The notes beneath the pieces are model-generated. The model worked only from the letters and a program-made list of their open reading frames with translations. It ran no database searches and was not told the DNA's origin. From Thermoleophilia bacterium (lineage in GTDB: Bacteria; Actinomycetota; Thermoleophilia; RBG-16-64-13): DNA of 7,618 nt. This document shows positions 1 through 6,050 of this stretch, in pieces. The position numbers and the translations under genes are program-made. Within the stretch, counting starts at the first letter, position 1. The number at the start of each line of letters is the position of its first letter. The stretch is from contig JAFGIH010000605.1 in NCBI GenBank assembly GCA_016929985.1, positions 1 through 7,618 on the forward strand. Direction: 5' to 3'.

Positions 1-2
1 CC

Positions 3-497
3 CGACAGGTCAAGCTGAGCGAGGTCGTGGTCTCTGCGGCGTTCACGGTAGTGTTCATCTCTCTCATCGTGGCGCAACACTTTCGCTCGACCTTCAGCGA
101 CGACAAAGGACCCATCCCCTTCTTCGATCCTCACCTCTGGAACGGCTGGCTGCCCGCCCTCATCGTGCTGCTGGTCGCGGGTGTGGTCGTCGATGTCCTG
201 ATCTACCGCCGGGGTCGTCACACCCTGGGGCTGACGATCGCCTCGACCGTTACGGACGTGGTCTTCGGTGCAGCCGCCGCGCTGACCATCCTGACCCAGA
301 CCATCGTCAATCCGACCTGGATGGAGGCGCTCAAGGCGAAAGTCCCCGAGTTGGAACCATTCCATGTGGTGGCCAACAAGGCTGCGTGGACCGCCGTCAT
401 TCTCGCGATCGTCGCTTGGTCGATCGCGGAGGCTTGGCTCAAGTACCGCAAGGCACGTTCGGGCCCAGAGGGACGAGAAAGGCCCGTCGCCGCCTGA
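3..497 (+). CDS. Polytopic membrane protein, C-terminal part (5' end outside window)
   Basis: The frame is open to the left edge, so the N-terminus is probably missing; the first start-like codon inside the window is a GTG at 27 with no convincing ribosome binding site. About 164 residues are visible. They hold four hydrophobic stretches: one just after the left edge (VVVSAAFTVVFISLIV), one in WLPALIVLLVAGVVVDVLIY, one in the segment containing TVTDVVFGAAAALTILTQ, and a last one in AAWTAVILAIVAWSIAEAWL. The tail is short, basic and probably cytoplasmic (KYRKARSGPEGRERPVAA), ending at TGA 495-497. The pattern resembles the membrane half of HAAS/permease-prefix-type proteins, in which a soluble helical N-terminal domain precedes four helices. 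That is only a resemblance and I cannot name the family. The gene converges on the GMC oxidoreductase gene, with 26 bp between the two stop codons and no clear terminator hairpin. Confidence 0.75.
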   Translation, partial: RQVKLSEVVVSAAFTVVFISLIVAQHFRSTFSDDKGPIPFFDPHLWNGWLPALIVLLVAGVVVDVLIYRRGRHTLGLTIASTVTDVVFGAAAALTILTQTIVNPTWMEALKAKVPELEPFHVVANKAAWTAVILAIVAWSIAEAWLKYRKARSGPEGRERPVAA

Positions 498-523
498 CGC
501 CTTGCACTGGGTCAGGTCACCCC

Positions 524-1861
524 CTACCCCAGCAGGTGTCGGGATAGACGCTTCGACATGGCGACGATCGTCAGGATGGGCGGCATCCCGAGCGGGCTGG
601 GAAAGACACTGGCGTCGGCCACATAAAGGCCCGAGATCTCCGTCTGCTGATGCTCATCTACCACTCGGCCGATACCGGCCGTGCAGCAGGGGTGACCTGC
701 TTCCACCGGCCCGTCGAAGATGGTCTCCTGACGGACGCCGGCTGCGACAAGAAGCTCCCGGTGGAGCACCTTGGCCTCCTCGAGCTTAGCTTGATCTGAG
801 ACCGTCATGCGCTTATCGATGGTGCCGTCCAGACGGACCTGGCCACTCATCTCATCCCTGATCTTGCTCATCATCCCCAGCGCGTGCTTAGCCGGCAGCC
901 GTTTCGACTTGAGCAAGAGTGTAGCCTGATCGGCCGTCGACACCTTCATGGGCCCGTCACCGGGTTTGTAGTCCTTGTACAGCTGCAGGTAGAAGGGCAC
1001 GTACATGTAGGGAGCCGGGAAGAGGTCCTTCTCCTCGAGAGCACTTTCCAAGTAGCTGCCGAGGATGTGCTCACTCTGCATGCCCTCGTCGTCGGTGAAA
1101 CCGAAGGTACCCACAAAAGCATCGAGCGCCAGGTGGGTCCCGGCCTCGTGCAGTCCGCTTCGCTGAAGGATACGAGGAGTGTCCAAGGCACCAGCCGCCA
1201 GGATCACCCTGTCTGCCAGCACCTCTGTCAGCGCGCTTGGTCGCCCGACCGGATGAGCGGTCACGCCCACGGCACGGCCGTTGTCTCGGACCACAGCCTT
1301 CACTTCGGTCTCCGTGAGGAGTTGGGCTCCGTGAGCCAACGCATCATCCAAGAACTCGACGCTCGTCCATTTGGCCCCGGTGGGGCAACCGAACATGCAG
1401 AGGCCACAGCAGCGACAACGATCGAGGTCGATGCACTTGGGCGTCGGTTTCATCTCCCAGCCCAAAGCAGCCGCGGCTTCGTTCAGCATTCGGGTGCCCG
1501 GCCCGAGCAACTCGTTCCGCATGGGTTCCACGCGCAGGTCTTCGCGGGCTTCGGCCAACTCGGAAGAGAGATCGATCCCCCATTCCGCCAACCGCTGTGG
1601 AGGCGGCGTCACCGCATTCCCCATGGCGATGTAGGAACTGCCTCCCACTACCCGGCCCCGGCCGATCAGCACGCCCCCGTTGGTGCGGGTCGAGTAGCCC
1701 TCGTGGTCCCGATACACGGCTCGCGCCACCCTGCGGAAGCCGGTCTCGGTGAACGGAGGGCCGTATTCCAGGACGGCCACCCGGCGTCCGGCTACAGCGA
1801 GCTCACGCGCGACGGTGGCTCCGCCTGGACCGCTCCCCACGACTATGTCGTCCCACTTCAT
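524..1861 (-). CDS. GMC-family FAD-dependent oxidoreductase with ferredoxin-like Cys motif
   Basis: Predicted soluble flavoenzyme of 445 residues that would oxidise an alcohol group with FAD as hydride acceptor; the substrate is unknown. The N-terminal Rossmann motif VVGSGPGGATVARELAVAG (about 7-25) and the acidic end of strand two (LEYG) bind FAD. GRGRVVGGSSYIAMGN (about 68-83) matches the GMC signature GRxxGGSS. Residues 149-160 read CRCCGLCMFGCP, a CxxCxxCxxxCP pattern like a [4Fe-4S] ferredoxin site, with one more Cys at 143. LAAGALDTPRIL (about 221-232) is the second GMC signature. The C-terminal block has HPCCTAGIGRVVD (His390), then LYVADASVFPSPLGMPPILTI. The usual second catalytic His/Asn of GMC enzymes is Pro here. 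The protein is shorter than typical GMC oxidases (500-600). ATG at 1861 is preferred over the adjacent TTG (1864) because AGAAGG sits 5 bases upstream of it. Divergent from the dehydrogenase gene at 2067. Confidence 0.9.
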   Translation of the reverse strand: MKWDDIVVGSGPGGATVARELAVAGRRVAVLEYGPPFTETGFRRVARAVYRDHEGYSTRTNGGVLIGRGRVVGGSSYIAMGNAVTPPPQRLAEWGIDLSSELAEAREDLRVEPMRNELLGPGTRMLNEAAAALGWEMKPTPKCIDLDRCRCCGLCMFGCPTGAKWTSVEFLDDALAHGAQLLTETEVKAVVRDNGRAVGVTAHPVGRPSALTEVLADRVILAAGALDTPRILQRSGLHEAGTHLALDAFVGTFGFTDDEGMQSEHILGSYLESALEEKDLFPAPYMYVPFYLQLYKDYKPGDGPMKVSTADQATLLLKSKRLPAKHALGMMSKIRDEMSGQVRLDGTIDKRMTVSDQAKLEEAKVLHRELLVAAGVRQETIFDGPVEAGHPCCTAGIGRVVDEHQQTEISGLYVADASVFPSPLGMPPILTIVAMSKRLSRHLLG

Positions 1862-1865
1862 CAAG

Positions 1866-1871
1866 ACCTTC
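1866..1871 (-). promoter_or_regulatory. Ribosome binding site of the GMC oxidoreductase gene
   Basis: Read on the minus strand this is AGAAGGT, with TCTTG between the AGAAGG core and ATG. It is well placed for the ATG at 1861-1859 and too close for the TTG at 1864-1862, so it decides the start. Confidence 0.6.
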
Positions 1872-1920
1872 TGTGCAACGTCGCTGTGAAGTGCTGCACC
1901 GCGCGACCTGCCCCAGCCTC

Positions 1921-1948
1921 AGTATAGGCTGCTCGAGGACCGCATGAA
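1921..1948 (-). promoter_or_regulatory. Possible sigma-70-type promoter for the GMC oxidoreductase gene
   Basis: On the minus strand, TATACT (1926-1921) matches the -10 consensus at five of six positions. TTCATG (1948-1943) is a weak -35 with three matches, 16 bases upstream. Transcription would start near 1914, giving a leader of about 50 bases. No equally good promoter is visible for the divergent dehydrogenase. This is pattern matching only. Confidence 0.35.
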
Positions 1949-2066
1949 CTGGCTGCGATGACGTAGCACGCGGAGAAACTCGCTCCCGGTCCCGTCGGCG
2001 CTATCATCCCAGCATGCCGGTAGTCGCCGGCCAACAGCATCGCGCGCTCAAAGGAGAGCACCAAAC

Positions 2067-3071
2067 ATGAGAGCAGCGTTCGTTGTGGCGCCCCGCAAGT
2101 ACGAGATACGCGAGATCCCGACCCCACAGATCACCGACGGCGAGATGCTGGTCAAGATCGAGGCGTGCGGAGTCTGTTCGAGCGACATGACCGCGTACAA
2201 GGACTCCTACAGCGAGGAGATGAAGAAGGCCAACCCCTTTCCGCGACGCGCCGGGCACGAGCCGGCCGGCACCGTGGTGGAGGTCGGCAAGTCGGTGAAG
2301 GGATTCAAGGTGGGCGACCGCATAACCGGCTACTTCGCCGACGACGCGTACTGCGAATACGTGGCCGTCGACCCCACCCATCCCCCCAACCACCGAGGGC
2401 ACGGCTACATCATCGAGAAGATCCCTGACGGCGTCCCCTTTGAGTACGCCCTCGGCGAGCCACTCATGAGCTGCATGTCCATCGCGCGCACCACCACTCC
2501 TGAGTTCGGGGACTACGTCTTCCAGGTGGGCGCGGGCTTCATGGGCCTGGGCATCATCGCCGGAGTATCCTCCCCCAAGCTACGCGAGTACATCGTCGCC
2601 GATCTCGACGACAGCCGCCTCGAGCTGGCGCGGCAACTGGGAGCCACCGTCACCCTCAACCCCTCCAAGGTGGACGTGGTCGAGGAGGTCATGAAGATCA
2701 CCAAGGGCCGGGGCGTCGACGTCGCCATCGAGGTGGTCGGCCACCCGATAGGCATCAAGATGACCGGCGACGTGATCAAGACCAACCGGGCCAAGGTCAT
2801 CCTGGTGGGGTGGCACCAGGCGCCCAACACCTATGAGCTCTTCAACTGGATCAAGTGCCCCATCATCTACAGCCCGCAGGGCATCGGCATGTCCACCGAC
2901 TATCAGAGCGAGCTGGGGCGGGCCATGTGGGCGTTGGAGAAGGGTATCTATCCGATGGACAAGCTGGTCACTCACACGTACAAGCTGGAGGACATCGGCC
3001 AGGCCTTCGAAGACAACCTGGGCATGAAGCCCGGTTACATCAAAGGCGTGGTTATGCCGTTCATGAGCTAG
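2067..3071 (+). CDS. Zinc-type medium-chain alcohol/polyol dehydrogenase (MDR family)
   Basis: Predicted cytoplasmic NAD(P)-dependent, zinc-dependent dehydrogenase of 334 residues, a usual length for sorbitol/threonine-dehydrogenase-like members. The N-terminal GroES-like domain holds the catalytic zinc ligands: Cys37 in CGVCSSD, His64-Glu65 in AGHEPAGTV, and probably Glu131 in GEPLMSCM, as in sorbitol dehydrogenase. The four-cysteine structural-zinc loop that many relatives carry near residues 85-110 is absent; only Cys96 is present there, and the stretch is rich in His and Pro instead (HPPNHRGHG). The Rossmann domain begins at VGAGFMGLGII (154-164). Asp179 at the end of the second strand (VADLDD) suggests NAD over NADP. 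The ATG at 2067 is preceded by AAGGAG at 2051-2056. The gene is divergent from the GMC oxidoreductase, so the two may serve related alcohol oxidations; the substrate cannot be read from sequence. Confidence 0.93.
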   Translation: MRAAFVVAPRKYEIREIPTPQITDGEMLVKIEACGVCSSDMTAYKDSYSEEMKKANPFPRRAGHEPAGTVVEVGKSVKGFKVGDRITGYFADDAYCEYVAVDPTHPPNHRGHGYIIEKIPDGVPFEYALGEPLMSCMSIARTTTPEFGDYVFQVGAGFMGLGIIAGVSSPKLREYIVADLDDSRLELARQLGATVTLNPSKVDVVEEVMKITKGRGVDVAIEVVGHPIGIKMTGDVIKTNRAKVILVGWHQAPNTYELFNWIKCPIIYSPQGIGMSTDYQSELGRAMWALEKGIYPMDKLVTHTYKLEDIGQAFEDNLGMKPGYIKGVVMPFMS

Positions 3072-3090
3072 AAGACTGCGCCGGGACGGC

Positions 3091-3285
3091 TCAGCCCCTC
3101 ATCCCCCCGATCTTCGTTTCGATGCTCGTACACCTCGCCCACTCCTCTAGTTCGTGGAACTTCATCGGAATGTACTGGTCCAGAAGAGTCCGCTGATCGT
3201 CCGAAGCCGTCTCATAGGCCCTCTTGATCATGGGCCCCAGTTCGTCGATGTACTCGAACAGTCGTTTGACAACCATGTTCTCCAC
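3091..3285 (-). CDS. Small hypothetical helical protein
   Basis: Encodes about 64 residues from a GTG start: VENMVVKRLFEYIDELGP and onward to METKIGGMRG-like C-terminal residues (IETKIGGMRG). I do not recognise a family. The sequence is charged, predicted mostly helical, has one Cys, and has no signal peptide or membrane segment. GTG at 3285 is chosen because GGGAGGG (3297-3291 on the minus strand) lies five to six bases before it. The open frame extends to a TTG at 3324 without a ribosome binding site, and an internal ATG at 3276 is also possible. The gene is on the same strand as the large propeller gene, 123 bp downstream of it, and could be cotranscribed or have its own promoter. It converges on the dehydrogenase gene with only 19 bp between stop codons. 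Confidence 0.6.
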   Translation of the reverse strand: MENMVVKRLFEYIDELGPMIKRAYETASDDQRTLLDQYIPMKFHELEEWARCTSIETKIGGMRG

Positions 3286-3290
3286 AAAGT

Positions 3291-3297
3291 CCCTCCC
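3291..3297 (-). promoter_or_regulatory. Ribosome binding site deciding the GTG start of the small protein
   Basis: GGGAGGG on the minus strand lies five to six bases before the GTG at 3285-3283. No comparable purine-rich site precedes the upstream TTG at 3324, so the shorter protein is favoured. Confidence 0.5.
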
Positions 3298-3310
3298 GGT
3301 TTGTTCCGTC

Positions 3311-3322
3311 GCGGGATCCCGC
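3311..3322. repeat. Perfect 12-bp palindrome GCGGGATCCCGC
   Basis: The twelve bases are fully self-complementary with no loop, as expected of a dimeric-protein site rather than an RNA hairpin. The site lies about 25 bp upstream of the GTG start of the small protein and about 90 bp downstream of the propeller stop codon. The palindrome is certain; an operator role is speculation. Confidence 0.35.
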
Positions 3323-3408
3323 AAGGATGATCGTAACTCTTCACACCGGCTTGAGGCGACGGTGACAACAGGCCCTCGCTCTGTAGCCGCTCGCTGGACC
3401 TGCGACTC

Positions 3409-5157
3409 TCAAAGCTTCTTCCCGCATCCCGCGCAGAAGGTGGAACCGGGATTGACAGCCGACCCACATTGAGAACAGAAGCCGGAGCCGGATGGGGGCG
3501 CCGTACTGGACGGAGCCGCCGAACCATTGGCCCGGCCTCGGGCTTTCCCTAGGAGATAGGTCGCCACGCCGATCGCCGCGGCGGCCACCACCGCCAGCGC
3601 GATAATCAGGGCCAGGATCCCCCCGGACAGCCCGCCGGAATCCTCACCGCTGCCCGTGCTTCCACCCGCAGGAACCGTGGTCGTACTGCCGCCCAAGGTG
3701 GTGCCGGTAGTGCCGGTGGCGCCGGTCGTGTCCGTCGTGCCCGAGGCAAGCGTTGTGGTCGTCGCCTCCGCAACCATCACCTCGTCGGTACGCCAGATCT
3801 CGACGCCGTTCTTCAGATCGTTGCTTATCCAGAGGAAGTGACCCTTGAAGTCGAGCACTCCCCCTCCCTGATGGAAGAAGCTCGGCTCGGGCTCCTGGAA
3901 GATCAACTGCCAGCGTTGCCCGTCGGTGGACTTCCAGAGCCCGCTACCCAGGTGATAGTCGTAGGCTTCCAGATAGGCGGCGTCATCGAACACGTTGGTG
4001 CCGGCGATGAGACTGCTGTCGAAGCCAAACCCGTCCTTGCCCACCTGGGTCCAGGCGGTCCCATCGTCGGAGACCCTCAGCTGGAATCCCTGGGGGGCCA
4101 ACCGCTCCATGCTGTTGCCCGGCACGAGCACTCGCGGGTCCATGTTGCTCGAGGTCAGGTAGAGCCTGCCCTTGAACTCCACCAGATCTCCCTGCACGTT
4201 GCGCTCCTTGCCCACGTCGAACCCGTTCTCGACCACCCGCTCCCAGCTGGAACCGTCCTCCGAACGGAAGAGCTCGAAGCCGGCTATCTGGTCCAAAGTC
4301 CCGCCGCCGTAACCGAACGCGTAGAGCCGGTCCTGATACACCAGATCGGGATCGAGGGACGCGCTCTTCGCCCTCCCCAGACCCTTGTCCGCCACCCGTT
4401 CCCACTCCAGGCCGTCGACGGTCCGCCATATCTCCCCGCCCGAGGCCGGGTTCGAAATGCCCACGTAGAGCTTGTCCTGGAACATGGGTTGGGGATCGGT
4501 TGGATCGACGCGGCGGAGCATGCCGGTCGTCCCGCTCGCGCCCAGGCCGCCCGATACCACCTGCCGGAAGGAGCGCCCGTCATCCGAGACCCAGATCTGG
4601 ACGCCCGTCTTGGAGTTGCCGACGCCCAGTACGAGGCGGCCGTCAAGGACGAGGGGGGTCGCGTGGTCGCTGTTCGGGTCGCCGAACCCACCCTTTTCCA
4701 CTTGGGTGAACTCGGTACCGTTGGATGTGACCCAGATCTCCAGCCCGTGGTCGTTCAGATTGTAGGAGAGGGCGTATAGCTCGTCTTTGAAGACCACGAG
4801 GTCGAACATGGTGTTGCGGGGATTGCCGAACCCGGCCGTGCCGATCTGCTCCCACTCCAGGCCGTCCGCGGTCCGCCAGATATCGCCACCCAGCTTGTCG
4901 CTGCCGGCGTAGAGCTGCCCTGCTTCGCTGGACATGGTGCTGAGGTAGAGATAGCCCTTGAACTCGGCAAAGAAGGGGGCGTGCGAGTTGCCCGGATCGG
5001 TGAAACCACCCTCGACCACCTGGGTCCAGCCGTGGGTCAGGGGTGGAGGAGCTGCCACGACTCCGGTGGTCTGGCCGAAAAGTAAGGCCACCGACATCAC
5101 CAGAAGAAGCATCAGAACCGGCCCGGGGCCGAGGATTCCGAAGAGCCGCTTCGCCAT
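3409..5157 (-). CDS. Surface beta-propeller protein with stalk, membrane anchor and C-terminal zinc ribbon
   Basis: The protein has 582 residues. A signal sequence (about 1-36, hydrophobic core VLMLLLVMSVALLFG) is followed by an exported domain at about 43-457. That domain has repeats of the form G-x-I-W-R-T-x-D-G-x-x-W-E-x-V, then G-F/L-G, then L-V-x-(F/L)-x-x-x-L-Y. IW/LW-type strands occur near 93, 141, 188, 243, 296, 360, 407 and 454. The N-terminal WTQV (44-47) supplies the strand that the last repeat lacks, which suggests an eight-unit closed propeller of BNR/kelch-like style. Next come a Thr/Ser/Gly-rich linker (about 466-509), one membrane helix (about 513-536), a basic stop-transfer KARGR, and a zinc ribbon with Cys561, Cys564, Cys575 and Cys578 (CSQC...CAGC). 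By the positive-inside rule the ribbon is cytoplasmic. Ligand unknown. ATG at 5157 is chosen over upstream starts because AAAGGGGGG precedes it and the signal peptide begins there. Confidence 0.88.
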   Translation of the reverse strand: MAKRLFGILGPGPVLMLLLVMSVALLFGQTTGVVAAPPPLTHGWTQVVEGGFTDPGNSHAPFFAEFKGYLYLSTMSSEAGQLYAGSDKLGGDIWRTADGLEWEQIGTAGFGNPRNTMFDLVVFKDELYALSYNLNDHGLEIWVTSNGTEFTQVEKGGFGDPNSDHATPLVLDGRLVLGVGNSKTGVQIWVSDDGRSFRQVVSGGLGASGTTGMLRRVDPTDPQPMFQDKLYVGISNPASGGEIWRTVDGLEWERVADKGLGRAKSASLDPDLVYQDRLYAFGYGGGTLDQIAGFELFRSEDGSSWERVVENGFDVGKERNVQGDLVEFKGRLYLTSSNMDPRVLVPGNSMERLAPQGFQLRVSDDGTAWTQVGKDGFGFDSSLIAGTNVFDDAAYLEAYDYHLGSGLWKSTDGQRWQLIFQEPEPSFFHQGGGVLDFKGHFLWISNDLKNGVEIWRTDEVMVAEATTTTLASGTTDTTGATGTTGTTLGGSTTTVPAGGSTGSGEDSGGLSGGILALIIALAVVAAAAIGVATYLLGKARGRANGSAAPSSTAPPSGSGFCSQCGSAVNPGSTFCAGCGKKL

Positions 5158-5160
5158 GCG

Positions 5161-5169
5161 CCCCCCTTT
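5161..5169 (-). promoter_or_regulatory. G-rich ribosome binding site of the propeller gene
   Basis: AAAGGGGGG on the minus strand lies 3 bases before ATG (AAAGG core at a 7-base spacing). It sets the start at 5157 and excludes the 88-codon in-frame upstream extension, which has no such site and would bury the signal peptide. The divergent WG-repeat gene also uses a run of six G (5313-5318). Confidence 0.6.
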
Positions 5170-5322
5170 CAGATCTGCGTCTGGCTCCATAGTAGGGCAG
5201 ATAGGGGATGCGCGCGAGAGGGACGGGGGTGGATACCGGGCGGCCCGAAGATTGCGTCGGTGCCGCCTTGGTGACAGACTATCCACTATCACCGAACGGC
5301 ATACGCGAGTTTGGGGGGATCC

Positions 5323-6009
5323 ATGATCGCGCGTCGACTCACCGTGGTTGCAGTTACCGTCCTGTGCGCCTGCGCATTTGCCGTCGCCGGTTGCGACGGA
5401 AAACAGAGTCCTCGCCTCCAACCGATAACTGTCGATGGCAAGTGGGGGTATATCGATGAGACCGGCGCCATGGTCATCGAGCCGCGCTTCAAGGAAGCGC
5501 AGGTTTCTGGAAGTTCGGCTACGTCGATAAGAGCGGGCGTTGGAGGATCGAGTTGCCGCTGAATGTGCACGTCGGCGAGGCCTCCGAGTTCTCGGATGGC
5601 TTGGCCATGGCTGAGATCATGGGGGAGGGATACCCTTTCCCGACGTACGGCTACCTCGAACAAACGCGGGGAGTGGGCGATCGAACCCCAGTTCGCCCGT
5701 GCCTCCTGCTTCGTCGAGGCGTTGGCCGCGGCCGCGGTCGTCAACGAGGCGTTCGACCCGCCGCCGCCAGAGCACAATCCTTACTACGACGAGGATGCCG
5801 ACCCGAAGTTGCTCTGGGGCTTCATCGACAAGAACGGCCGATGGGTCATAGAGCCGCAATACTACAGCGTGCAGTCCTTCTCAGAGGGGATAGCCTGGGT
5901 GAAGACGAGGGTGATGCTGCCCGAGAAGGACCCGAAGACGGGTCTCGCATCCAAGATCGTCAACGCCTACATCGACAAGACGGGCAAGGCCATCCGGCAA
6001 GAACAGTAG
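5323..6009 (+). pseudogene. WG-repeat lipoprotein gene, interrupted by two compensating frameshifts
   Basis: The start ATG at 5323 follows GGGGGGA at 5313-5319. The first 60 residues give a lipoprotein signal (MIARRLTVVA..., lipobox VAGC with Cys24) and a WG repeat, GKWGYIDETGAMVIEPRF. Coding sense then jumps to the -1 frame between about 5500 and 5510, reading WKFGYVDKSGRW and later YGYL. It returns to the original frame at about 5658-5660, where one extra base turns an expected YLDKRGEWAIEPQF into two frames. Two further repeats follow, LLWGFIDKNGRWVIEPQYYS and AYIDKTGKAIRQEQ, ending at TAG 6007-6009. The repaired protein has about 227 residues and five WG repeats, probably anchored outside the membrane and used for binding. 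Unrepaired, translation stops at 5560-5562 after about 79 residues. The first junction also appears to lack part of a repeat. Sequencing or assembly error remains possible. Confidence 0.8.
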
Positions 6010-6050
6010 AGCTCCATCGAGGCGCGGCAAGCCACGCTCGGCGGCGTTCG

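Noticed and set aside
498..523. Possible bidirectional terminator between the convergent first two genes
   Set aside because: No stable stem with a T-tract could be drawn in the 26-bp gap.
884..1927. 347-codon plus-strand ORF
   Set aside because: Antisense to the GMC oxidoreductase; its translation has no recognisable motif and long antisense frames are common in GC-rich genes.
1996..2012. TATCAT as a -10 box for the dehydrogenase gene
   Set aside because: No acceptable -35 element at 15-19 bases upstream.
3838..4779. 313-codon plus-strand ORF
   Set aside because: Antisense shadow of the propeller gene; the repetitive GC-rich codons keep it open and no domain is visible.
5158..5421. 88-codon N-terminal extension of the propeller protein
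   Set aside because: It would overlap the divergent WG-repeat gene start and bury the signal peptide; a strong SD marks the ATG at 5157.
6010..6050. Possible terminator between the WG-repeat gene and carD-like gene
   Set aside because: GC-rich with partial inverted matches only and no T-tract on either strand.
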